From positions 19,538-83,537 of the forward strand of contig NZ_FMXN01000010.1 of assembly GCF_900104245.1 (NCBI RefSeq): a stretch of DNA of 64,000 nt, in the 5' to 3' direction. The DNA is from Pseudidiomarina indica (GTDB lineage Bacteria > Pseudomonadota > Gammaproteobacteria > Enterobacterales > Alteromonadaceae). Shown piece by piece: positions 54,293 to 61,056 of the stretch. A program made the translations under genes and the position numbers. Below the pieces are notes generated by a model, which ran no database searches, had not been told where the DNA came from, and was given only the letters and a program-made list of their open reading frames with translations. Position 1 is the stretch's first letter, and each line of letters starts with the position of its first letter.

Positions 54293-54676
54293 ATGAACTA
54301 TCCGAAACTTGCTGCCTTAGGCATTTTCACCGCTGTCACATTGGGGTTGCAAGGTTGTGTTGTCGCTATCGGAGATCATGCGTCTACTTCGTCCGATTCG
54401 AGTTTTGTAAAAAAGGAAAAGAGCAATCGCAAGACCATTGCCGCTCTTTCACCAGGAACGAGCATACTGACAGTGCAGCAGCAGCTAGGTACCCCTGAAT
54501 TCAGTGATTTGTGGACCACCGACGATGCTCATTACAACGTGCTGTATTATCGAACACAACGTGTGCACGCCGATGGCATGACGACTCGTGATGAGTGTAC
54601 GCCCCTCGTCTTCATTAACGGTGTCTTAAAAGGGACAGGCGAGCTGGCGCTACAGCATCTTCCACAGAAGAATTGA
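54293..54676 (+). CDS. DUF3192 lipoprotein
   Basis: The 127-residue protein has a lipoprotein signal peptide with lipobox LGLQGC and acylated Cys22, followed by a low-complexity Ser linker and a small domain with LSPGTSILTVQQQLGTPEF and TPLVFINGVLKGTG. This fits DUF3192, common in Vibrio, Shewanella and Idiomarina, of unknown function. AAGGAG precedes the start. It sits between dnaG and rpoD, an insertion relative to E. coli. Confidence 0.82.
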   Translation: MNYPKLAALGIFTAVTLGLQGCVVAIGDHASTSSDSSFVKKEKSNRKTIAALSPGTSILTVQQQLGTPEFSDLWTTDDAHYNVLYYRTQRVHADGMTTRDECTPLVFINGVLKGTGELALQHLPQKN

Positions 54677-54704
54677 TTAAATTCTGGCTGAAATTGACAG
54701 AATC

Positions 54705-54752
54705 TGCTATAATTTCCGGTCTTGAATTTTATACCTCGCGCCCTCATATAAT
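54705..54752 (+). promoter_or_regulatory. Two candidate promoters of rpoD
   Basis: An extended -10 TGCTATAAT lies at 54705-54713. A second promoter has TTGAAT (54723-54728) and TATAAT (54747-54752) spaced 18 nt. A 9-bp inverted repeat ATAATAAGC / GCTTATTAT (54748-54756, 54769-54777) overlaps the second -10. Confidence 0.55.
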
Positions 54753-54835
54753 AAGCACGTCAATCCGGGCTTATTATGAGTTGCCATAAGTTTAAGGCCG
54801 GTTACTTTTCTTTTATTAACAGGTGGTAGATCTGT

Positions 54836-56677
54836 ATGCAGCAGAGTCGTCAATCACAGCTCAGGCTTCTTATTGCCAAAGGTAAGGAGCAAGGTTATCT
54901 CACTTTTGCCGAAGTGAATGATCACCTTCCATCTGAGATCGTTGATTCGGATCAAATTGAAGACATCATCGGAATGATCAATGACATGGGGATTCAGGTG
55001 TTTGAAAATGCACCGGATGCCGATGAATTGATGATGAGCGAAGACGCAGCCGATGAGGACGCTGCTGAAGCCGCAGCGCAAGCATTAGCGACCGTTGATG
55101 GTGAATTGGGGCGTACCACAGACCCTGTCCGTATGTACATGCGTGAAATGGGAACAGTGGAACTCCTAACTCGTGAAGGCGAGATTGATATTGCGAAGCG
55201 CATTGAAGATGGGATCAACCAAGTTCAATGTTCGGTCGCCGAGTACCCAGAAGCAATTAACTTCTTGCTAGAGCAGTGGGATTCGTGCGAAGCCGAAGAA
55301 ATGCGTCTAACGGATATTATTGCTGGCTTCATTGATCCCAATGAAGTGGATGAAGCCCCAGTTGCAGCAACGAACATCGGTTCTGAGTTGAGCGAAGAGC
55401 AACTGGATGATGACGATGACGTTGATGAAGACGAAGAAGAAAGTGATGACGATGCCAGCGAAGGAGGAATTGATCCTGAGTTTGCGCGTCAGAAGTTCAC
55501 TGAATTACGTGAGCAATACGAAAAAACACGTGCTGCCATTAGCAAACATGGTCGTGACCATGCTGAAGCGCGGGTTGAAATTGAAGCACTGAGTGATTTA
55601 TTCAGACAGTTCCGCCTTGTTCCAAAGCAGTTCGACCGCTTAGTGAAAGATATGCGCGATATGATGCACCGAGTACGTGTGCAAGAGCGTTTGATCTTAA
55701 AAATGAGTGTTGAACAAGCTGGTATGCCAAAGCGTAACTTCATGAAAGCTTTTGCTGGCAATGAAACGAGCGCTCAATGGCTGCATGATGCCATTGCTGA
55801 AGGGGCACCGTATTCAGCCGCACTAGAAGAGCTTCAAGTTGAGCTTGAGCGTTGTATTAGCAAGTTGGCTGAAGTTGAAGTTGAAACTGGGCTGACCATT
55901 GCGAAAGTCAAAGATATCAACCGTCGGATGTCGATCGGTGAAGCGAAAGCTCGCCGTGCGAAGAAAGAAATGGTTGAAGCAAACTTGCGTTTAGTTATTT
56001 CGATTGCGAAAAAATACACCAACCGCGGCTTACAATTCTTGGATCTTATCCAAGAAGGTAACATTGGTTTGATGAAAGCAGTGGATAAGTTTGAATATCG
56101 CCGAGGTTATAAGTTCTCAACCTATGCGACCTGGTGGATTCGCCAAGCAATTACGCGTTCTATCGCGGACCAAGCGCGCACCATCCGTATTCCAGTGCAT
56201 ATGATTGAGACGATCAATAAGTTGAATCGTATTTCTCGTCAGATGTTGCAAGAAATGGGGCGTGAACCAACTCCAGAAGAGTTGGCCGAGCGCATGATGA
56301 TGCCAGAAGACAAAGTTCGTAAAGTGCTGAAGATTGCGAAGGAGCCCATCTCAATGGAAACGCCCATTGGTGATGATGAAGATTCGCATCTTGGGGATTT
56401 CATTGAGGACACCACCTTGGATTTACCGGTGGACTCAGCGACCTCAGAAAGCCTACGTAACGCCGTTCGAGAAGTGTTGGGTGGATTAACCCAGCGTGAA
56501 GCGAAAGTGTTGCGGATGCGATTTGGTATCGACATGAACACCGACCACACCCTTGAGGAAGTCGGGAAGCAGTTTGACGTTACCCGTGAGCGGATTCGTC
56601 AAATCGAGGCCAAAGCGCTGCGTAAGCTGCGTCATCCAAGCCGTTCAGAACAATTAAAATCATTTCTTGATGAATAA
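54836..56677 (+). CDS. rpoD: Primary sigma factor RpoD (sigma-70)
   Basis: The 613-residue housekeeping sigma factor has region 1.1 (about 1-80), region 1.2 ([11 protein letters not shown]), an acidic non-conserved region with a long Asp/Glu run (about 180-215), regions 2.1-2.4 ([20 protein letters not shown]), region 3 and region 4 ([19 protein letters not shown]). A strong terminator follows. It is preceded by its own promoters. Confidence 0.98.
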   Translation: MQQSRQSQLRLLIAKGKEQGYLTFAEVNDHLPSEIVDSDQIEDIIGMINDMGIQVFENAPDADELMMSEDAADEDAAEAAAQALATVDGELGRTTDPVRMYMREMGTVELLTREGEIDIAKRIEDGINQVQCSVAEYPEAINFLLEQWDSCEAEEMRLTDIIAGFIDPNEVDEAPVAATNIGSELSEEQLDDDDDVDEDEEESDDDASEGGIDPEFARQKFTELREQYEKTRAAISKHGRDHAEARVEIEALSDLFRQFRLVPKQFDRLVKDMRDMMHRVRVQERLILKMSVEQAGMPKRNFMKAFAGNETSAQWLHDAIAEGAPYSAALEELQVELERCISKLAEVEVETGLTIAKVKDINRRMSIGEAKARRAKKEMVEANLRLVISIAKKYTNRGLQFLDLIQEGNIGLMKAVDKFEYRRGYKFSTYATWWIRQAITRSIADQARTIRIPVHMIETINKLNRISRQMLQEMGREPTPEELAERMMMPEDKVRKVLKIAKEPISMETPIGDDEDSHLGDFIEDTTLDLPVDSATSESLRNAVREVLGGLTQREAKVLRMRFGIDMNTDHTLEEVGKQFDVTRERIRQIEAKALRKLRHPSRSEQLKSFLDE

Positions 56678-56684
56678 TTGAACG

Positions 56685-56718
56685 AAAAGCCCCAACTTCG
56701 GTTGGGGCTTTTTTTTAT
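56685..56718 (+). terminator. Rho-independent terminator of rpoD
   Basis: Stem AAGCCCCAAC / GTTGGGGCTT closed by TTCG and followed by a run of T, 8 nt after the rpoD stop. Confidence 0.95.
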
Positions 56719-56751
56719 CCCTGCCACCAAAAAAAATCTATCGACAAGGGC

Positions 56752-56780
56752 ATGACAAGCGCGCTTAAATTTCTTATACT
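56752..56780 (+). promoter_or_regulatory. Promoter of tRNA-Ile2
   Basis: ATGACA (56752-56757) and TATACT (56775-56780) are 17 nt apart. A GC-rich discriminator (GCGCCCGC) follows, as is usual for stringently controlled stable RNA promoters. Confidence 0.75.
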
Positions 56781-56828
56781 TGCGCCCGCTTTATCTTTCC
56801 AAAACACCTCAGCACTAACGCAATTCAT

Positions 56829-56904
56829 GGCCCCTTAGCTCAGTGGTTAGAGCACCCGACTCATAATCGGTTGGTCCCCAGTTCAAGTCTGGGAGGGGCC
56901 ACCA
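56829..56904 (+). tRNA. ileX: tRNA-Ile2 (anticodon CAU, lysidine-modified)
   Basis: A 76-nt cloverleaf starts GGCCCCT and ends AGGGGCC-A-CCA with CCA encoded. The anticodon loop reads CTCATAA. Although CAU is the methionine anticodon, the body closely follows E. coli ileX (same acceptor, D arm GCTCAGTGGTTAGAGC and CGACTCATAATCG core), so it reads AUA after TilS adds lysidine. The location just after rpoD also matches E. coli. Confidence 0.93.
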
Positions 56905-56929
56905 CTAATCCAACCTGTTGGAACCTCAA

Positions 56930-57481
56930 ATGACACTGCAAGCAACCCCATATAAAATTACGCTCGACATTTCCGATACCGATCGTGGCGTTTATGAAAG
57001 CGTGAAATTCATCGTTGCCCGTCACCCGTCTGAGACAGAAATTCGGCTTGCTGCTCGGGTTCTGGCCTATGCGATTTTTTATCACCCGCACTTAGCGTTT
57101 GGTCGCGGTCTTTCTGATACCGATGAAGCGGCGTTGTGGGAGCTGGATCTTACCGGCGAAATTCAACACTGGATTGATGTGGGTCAACCGGATGCAGAGC
57201 GCGTAATTAAAGCAAGTCGCCGTGCGCCGCATATGTCGGTGGTGGTTTATGGAAATGCGCGATTGTGGCGTGAAAAAGTCGTGCCGCAATTTGCGCATTT
57301 GACCAACGTTTGTGTATTGGCGTTACCACAAGATGAACTGACCTTGGTTGCAGCCAAGTTGACACGCTCAACCCACTGGGGCGTAATGATTAGCGACAGT
57401 CAGTTGTATATTAGTGACGGTGACCAACAAATAGCGCTGCCGCTTGAGTGTTGGCATGGCGAACTGCCAGCCACTTTATAA
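56930..57481 (+). CDS. yaeQ: YaeQ family protein
   Basis: The 183-residue protein belongs to the YaeQ family, which has a PD-(D/E)XK nuclease-like fold and no proven function; in E. coli it can suppress rfaH loss. Strings such as KITLDISDTDRGVYE, LAYAIFYH, LWELDLTG and IDVGQPDAERVIKASRRA identify it. The ATG at 56930 is chosen over an upstream TTG. It is the last gene that looks like vertical core genome. Confidence 0.92.
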   Translation: MTLQATPYKITLDISDTDRGVYESVKFIVARHPSETEIRLAARVLAYAIFYHPHLAFGRGLSDTDEAALWELDLTGEIQHWIDVGQPDAERVIKASRRAPHMSVVVYGNARLWREKVVPQFAHLTNVCVLALPQDELTLVAAKLTRSTHWGVMISDSQLYISDGDQQIALPLECWHGELPATL

Positions 57482-57509
57482 TCTCATTTTATTTCGCGAT
57501 TAAACCTGC

Positions 57510-57560
57510 ACTGTCGCACCAGTGTCATACGACAGTTATGCAACTGACGCTGAACTGTCG
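57510..57560 (+). promoter_or_regulatory. Repeated ACTGTCG motifs, candidate operator
   Basis: ACTGTCG occurs at 57510-57516 and 57554-57560, exactly 44 nt apart, with its inverse CGACAGT at 57530-57536 between them. The latter two form the 8-bp inverted repeat CGACAGTT / AACTGTCG. They lie 70-120 nt before the membrane-protein/XRE pair, a natural place for autoregulation by the XRE protein. Confidence 0.5.
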
Positions 57561-57627
57561 TTAGCGGTTGCAGCAAATCATGCTGTAATGCGGTTGTCGA
57601 AACTTGATAACCGTAAAGGAAATAACT

Positions 57628-58050
57628 ATGACGACCACAGATGTAACCAAACCCAACCACAGTATCAGTTTTTTTGATGTGGGTGAGCATGTTATTCGCG
57701 TTGAGGCTTCGTACTTAACGGGTAAAGAGCGCGTTTACGTTGATGATGAACTGGTATCGGAAAAACTAACCTGGCGCTTTCAATCTGAGCATCAATTCCA
57801 ATTAGACGGCAAAGATGTGATAGTGCGCCTGAAAGTAGCCAGTATGTTAACTGGGCCGGTGGCTATCACCTTGATTGTAAACGGTGAAGTGGTTGACGCT
57901 GACATTTGGAATTTAAAACGTATTCTCAAAACCAATGCCACTAGTCAGGTGTGGTGGAAAACCTTGCTGATTATTTTCGCACTTGGTTTAATTGGCGGTG
58001 TTGTGGGCTATTTTGTAGGTGGCGCTTTAGCCAGTGGGCTGAAGGGGTAA
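57628..58050 (+). CDS. Small membrane protein of unknown function, paired with XRE regulator
   Basis: The 140-residue protein has a beta-rich N-terminal domain (about 10-90, with HVIRVEASYLTGKERVYVDD) and a C-terminal membrane helix with glycine-zipper spacing (GLIGGVVGYFVGGALASG, about 112-137). No signal peptide is present, so the N-domain is likely cytosolic. It is followed 6 nt later by an XRE-type gene. The start at 57628 has a GGAAA ribosome site. I do not recognise the family. Confidence 0.72.
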   Translation: MTTTDVTKPNHSISFFDVGEHVIRVEASYLTGKERVYVDDELVSEKLTWRFQSEHQFQLDGKDVIVRLKVASMLTGPVAITLIVNGEVVDADIWNLKRILKTNATSQVWWKTLLIIFALGLIGGVVGYFVGGALASGLKG

Positions 58051-58056
58051 GTTGCC

Positions 58057-58365
58057 ATGCAAATAAATGCATTATTTATTCGCGAAACGCGTACCCAACG
58101 CGGGTGGACTCAACAGCAGTTGGCTGATATTTGTGGTTTAAGCTTGCGCACCATTCAACGTGTTGAGTTGCACGGTATTGCCTCACTTGAAACCAGCAAA
58201 GCGCTAGCAAGTGCCTTTGAAGTTGACCGCTCGCAGTTTGAAGTGGAATCAAATTCAGTTCAGAAACCGAGCGCTACACCGCAACGCGTCCCATTATGGT
58301 TGCTAAGCCTAACATTTATAACTGGCTTGCTAGCAGGCATGGTTATTATCAAACTTGTGACCTAA
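58057..58365 (+). CDS. XRE family helix-turn-helix protein with C-terminal membrane helix
   Basis: The 102-residue protein has an N-terminal HTH (about 5-62, WTQQQLADICGLSLRTIQRVE) and a C-terminal hydrophobic helix (about 78-98), so it is a membrane-tethered DNA-binding protein. The partner gene upstream also encodes a C-terminal membrane helix, and the two may interact in the membrane. The ACTGTCG repeats upstream are its likely target (inference). Confidence 0.82.
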   Translation: MQINALFIRETRTQRGWTQQQLADICGLSLRTIQRVELHGIASLETSKALASAFEVDRSQFEVESNSVQKPSATPQRVPLWLLSLTFITGLLAGMVIIKLVT

Positions 58366-58436
58366 CTTAAAGACACGTTTGGTTACAGAACGTTACTTTT
58401 CAATACGCTATTTTGATTCTAATTTTGTACTTTTTT

Positions 58437-58476
58437 GTTCGATAATTGTGGTTATAAATTAACCACAATTACGAAC
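58437..58476. repeat. Strong 17-bp imperfect palindrome at the edge of the IS scar
   Basis: TAATTGTGGTTA (58443-58454) pairs perfectly with TAACCACAATTA (58460-58471) across a 5-nt loop. After a single bulged A the stem continues as GTTCG / CGAAC (58437-58441, 58472-58476). There is no T-run after it on either strand, so it is not a normal terminator. It ends 10 nt before the IS3 remnant. Confidence 0.6.
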
Positions 58477-58486
58477 GAGATAACAC

Positions 58487-58589
58487 ATGAAACGCCGACA
58501 TGGTTTTAACGATCAGCTTTCACCAGTAGAGTATGAAAAACGATTTAAAAACGAGGCTACTGAGTGTCTAGTGAACTAGTGGCGATTCA
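58487..58589 (+). mobile_element. IS3-family remnant: transposase C-terminus plus right terminal repeat
   Basis: An open reading stretch of 30 codons (58487-58579) reads KRRHGFNDQLSPVEYEKRF, the C-terminal end of IS3-family OrfB transposases. It is followed by a terminal-repeat-like end (58565-58589) whose complement begins TGAATCGCC, as in IS51-subgroup elements. The rest of the element is absent: upstream sequence does not encode transposase. The right end abuts the truncated gene exactly at 58590. Confidence 0.75.
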
Positions 58590-59210
58590 GACCCTGAAAA
58601 CTGGGAACGAGATGCCCAACGAAGGAGTGAGATTAGGCGGGAAATAGAGCAAGAGTACGGTGGGTTTCCGGGGCACGAGCAGTGGGATGAGATCAATTTT
58701 AAAACCGAAGTCCGGTTCAAAAGAGAAAAATGGTCGAATGGATTTCAACCACGGGAATTCGAGCACAATTTACCTTTCATATACGCTCGAGCCTTTCTCT
58801 ACGCTATTGATTCATTTGACAAGTTCCTTGGGGTTTTATCAAGAGAAGACGGTGTGCCGGAAATCGTTGCAGAGCTGCATGGCCAGGTAGACGAAGCATT
58901 TCCCGATCTTCGAGGAGTAAGGAACAGCGCTCAGCACTTGGAAGATAGATCGCGTGGCCTTGGTGCTGGAAGGAACCCGAAGCCTCTGGATCTGAAGCCA
59001 GTTGAAAACAATATGATAAGCGCCCCCAACGGAGGTGTGCTTATTCTCAACTCCCTTAATGGCTCCAAATATGGCTCAACAATGGCTGACGGTCATTATG
59101 GGGAGGTTGATGTGTCACCGGAATCAATGGAGAGGCTTCAAAATATTCTGCAACAGACATTGGAAGCATTCGACTGGCATGGGCCAAAACAGCATGGTCC
59201 AAGTGCTTGA
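58590..59210 (+). pseudogene. 5'-truncated cassette gene of unknown function
   Basis: The reading frame stays open for 206 codons from the IS end at 58590 to the stop at 59208-59210, but has no ATG in its first 130 codons. A GTG at 58854 would give only 118 residues. The opening (DPENWERDAQRRSEI) runs directly out of the IS terminal repeat, so the original N-terminus was removed. Strings such as EAFPDLRGVRNSAQHLEDR and STMADGHYGEVDVSPESM resemble hypothetical proteins I associate with other cassettes; no function is known. Confidence 0.75.
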
Positions 59211-59308
59211 GCATAACCAGTCATTCAAGTTCGTTCCGGCCCTTACGGGCTTCCACCGGACTGGTTTTCCGCCGCGCTCCAAACCAGCCGCTAATGCGAG
59301 CGTTAACG
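59211..59308 (+). repeat. attC site 1 (long, degenerate)
   Basis: About 98 bp from GCATAAC (59211-59217) to GTTAACG (59302-59308), starting immediately after the stop of the truncated gene. Internal complementary pieces include CTGGTTT / AAACCAG and GGCCC / GGGC. The core boxes deviate from RYYYAAC and GTTRRRY, so recombination activity may be low. Confidence 0.6.
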
Positions 59309-59694
59309 TCCGCTCCTGGCACAAAGCCGAAGGTCAGCAATGAGCGAATAGCGGACCTTCTGCCTAATCCAGTTAGTGACTAGCCGTCCCGTTAGTAGTA
59401 AATGTGGATGTCGCTAGCCATACACGGCACATTCACTTCGGCGATATTGCACGTTTTGTTGTTGTGTTGTGTATTTAAGTCGTTTACTGTCAATGACATA
59501 ACAAAAAATCAAAATTGGATATTGTGCGCTCGCTAGAGTATAACTGAGCATGCTCAAATTGCCTTTGCTAACTCGGAACCTTTCAAGTTAGGAATGCCTG
59601 CTTGCTCAGTAAGTTAAGAGCTGAAAACCATCAATTGGACGAGTTGATAAACGCGCACGCACAATATACAAATGTTAGCCTTACAAGGAAAGTT
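59309..59694 (+). other. Non-coding stretch inside the cassette array
   Basis: No convincing gene is seen in these 386 bp; the longest small frames lack ribosome sites. The left part carries 7-bp inverted repeats GTCCGCT / AGCGGAC (59308-59314, 59350-59356) and GAAGGTC / GACCTTC (59329-59335, 59354-59360). A GCTAAC (59567-59572) and GTTAGC (59674-59679) pair could be the outer boxes of a decayed attC, but inner boxes are not recognisable. It may hold a promoter for the next gene. Confidence 0.5.
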
Positions 59695-60285
59695 ATGAGA
59701 AATCTGATAGTTATTTTAGTACTGTTTGTAACAACATTAGCTGTTCATGCCGAGGATTTTAATTGGCGAACAGGTGATGGGGCAAAAGCACCAAATACGA
59801 AAAATCAAAAAAGTATCTCGGGATTTGGCGGTTGGTTGCTGGTGACTCCTGATAAAGACTGGGAGGAAAAATGGAATACTCCAAAAGAGAATATCCCTCA
59901 CTTTTCAGAAGCGGAAGAAGTCGAACTTGGTGAAGAATTAACAATCTTGCCTTTTTTTGCGAATCCTAAGCTAGATGAAAATAGATATTTTAAGATCTTG
60001 TGCGACATTAAAATTATCAAGCCAAATGGTAGCTTTTCAATCAATGAAATTGATGTACCGTGCGCCGAGGGAATACTGGAAGATGACCCTATGTCAATAT
60101 TTCTCACACAAACCGTGATTAAGTACATTGGTGAAGCAGGGGATCCCTTTGGAGAGTGGACGGTCTTTTTTAATATGAAAGACTCTTTAAGAAATGTAGA
60201 AATCCCATTGGAAACTTCATTTACACTGGTTAAAAGTAAGGCTAACAAGTCAATACAGCCGACCGCTAACGCGTCGGCTGATTGA
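59695..60285 (+). CDS. Exported protein of unknown function, integron cassette
   Basis: This 196-residue product has a clear signal peptide (about 1-19, AVHA) and a secreted domain with two cysteines (in LCDIKI and VPCAEG). A GGAAAG ribosome site precedes ATG 59695; an upstream in-frame start at 59602 would destroy the signal peptide. The last 15 residues (from about ANKSIQPT) are encoded by the attC site itself, which the frame enters. A+T content is clearly higher than in the core genes. I do not recognise the family. Confidence 0.75.
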   Translation: MRNLIVILVLFVTTLAVHAEDFNWRTGDGAKAPNTKNQKSISGFGGWLLVTPDKDWEEKWNTPKENIPHFSEAEEVELGEELTILPFFANPKLDENRYFKILCDIKIIKPNGSFSINEIDVPCAEGILEDDPMSIFLTQTVIKYIGEAGDPFGEWTVFFNMKDSLRNVEIPLETSFTLVKSKANKSIQPTANASAD

Positions 60286-60295
60286 GGCGTTAGGC
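60240..60295 (+). repeat. attC site 2 (56 bp)
   Basis: It runs from GGCTAAC (60240-60246) to the core GTTAGGC (60289-60295). A perfect 8-bp inner stem CAGCCGAC / GTCGGCTG (60256-60263, 60273-60280) surrounds a 9-nt loop. It overlaps the 3' end of the upstream gene. Confidence 0.9.
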
Positions 60296-60302
60296 ATTAG
60301 CA

Positions 60303-60680
60303 ATGTATAAACTAATCGTCATGCTTGGGGTTTTATCGCTTTCCTTTTTCGCTGTTGCTGAAGAAAAAGTGTCTTTATGGAGTGAGGGTGGCGGAGCTGA
60401 AGCCGTTTGTATAAACGAATCTAAAATGATAAGTCATTGCTTTATCGTTGTTGGTGATGTTCGGATAGATATATCTGAGGTAGAGGCTTCAAACTTAGGT
60501 AAACTTGGGCTGAGGCCAAAAGAAGCCTACTCAAAGGTAATAAATATTCCCAGTAAATGGCTGAAAGTTGCTAAAAATGAGTACATGGTAGAAATCACTA
60601 CTCATGCTTGGTTTGAGGGCCAACGGTACACTGTAAAAGAACCTGCTTATGTAAAGGATGGGAAATATTATCAACGCTAA
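60303..60680 (+). CDS. Exported protein of unknown function, integron cassette
   Basis: The 125-residue product has a signal peptide (about 1-19, FFAVA) and a mature domain of about 106 residues with two cysteines (AVCINES and SHCFIVV) that may form a disulfide. It begins 7 nt after the core of the preceding attC, so the cassette has almost no leader and depends on upstream transcription or a promoter in the attC. It ends 3 nt before the next attC. No family recognised. Confidence 0.75.
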   Translation: MYKLIVMLGVLSLSFFAVAEEKVSLWSEGGGAEAVCINESKMISHCFIVVGDVRIDISEVEASNLGKLGLRPKEAYSKVINIPSKWLKVAKNEYMVEITTHAWFEGQRYTVKEPAYVKDGKYYQR

Positions 60681-60683
60681 AAT

Positions 60684-60758
60684 GCCTAACAATACGCACC
60701 AGTTCGCGCCTATCGGCGCCGGACGGCCTTACGGCCGCCGCTGTGCTTTGCGTTAGGC
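60684..60758 (+). repeat. attC site 3 (75 bp)
   Basis: It runs from GCCTAAC (60684-60690) to GTTAGGC (60752-60758), perfect complementary outer boxes. The middle has GGCGCC and GGCCTTACGGCC palindromes. Confidence 0.93.
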
Positions 60759-60776
60759 CTCATAAGGAGCAACATC

Positions 60777-60977
60777 ATGGATTCGATTAAGAGCCTCTTG
60801 ATCATCGGTTTCGTATTTCTCGCCAACGGGATCGTCTTTCTCATCGTTGGCCTAACCACTCACCTAACGGTCTTCTGGGCACTTGGCCCCTCGTTCATGG
60901 CGCTGGGCATTGCTTTCTTGGCCATTTCCAAGTCTCGCAAGAGCGCTCAAGGCACTTCTTCCCTACCGGGCAAGTGA
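60777..60977 (+). CDS. Small two-helix membrane protein, integron cassette
   Basis: A 66-residue protein that is almost entirely two membrane helices (about 5-27 and 30-51) with a basic, Ser-rich C-terminal tail (SKSRKSAQ). AAGGAG precedes the ATG. It fills a cassette of only about 280 bp. Base composition is more G+C rich than its neighbours, indicating a different origin from the flanking cassettes. Function unknown; tiny membrane proteins are common in cassettes. Confidence 0.72.
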   Translation: MDSIKSLLIIGFVFLANGIVFLIVGLTTHLTVFWALGPSFMALGIAFLAISKSRKSAQGTSSLPGK

Positions 60978-60978
60978 G

Positions 60979-61038
60979 GCCTAACAATTCATTCAAGCCG
61001 ACGCCGCTTCGCGGCGCGGCTTAATTCAGGCGTTAGCA
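60979..61038 (+). repeat. attC site 4 (60 bp)
   Basis: A textbook 60-bp element from GCCTAAC (60979-60985) to GTTAGCA (61032-61038). The inner stem is GCCGACGCCGC with GCGGCGCGGC around TTC, and the sequence CATTCAAGCC / GGCTTAATTCAGGC shows the usual L boxes. Confidence 0.95.
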
Positions 61039-61056
61039 GTCAAAGGAAAGAATCGA

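Noticed and set aside
56829..56904. tRNA with CAU anticodon as tRNA-Met
   Set aside because: Body sequence follows E. coli ileX, not elongator or initiator tRNA-Met, and the post-rpoD location agrees.
58660..58890. 76-codon frame MGFRGTSSGM in another phase of the truncated cassette gene
   Set aside because: It lies in a different frame of a 206-codon open stretch with better protein character and has no ribosome site.
59565..59680. GCTAAC (59567) and GTTAGC (59674) as an additional attC of Vibrio-repeat length
   Set aside because: Only the outer boxes match; no inner L boxes or stem could be found, so it is mentioned only as a possible decayed site.
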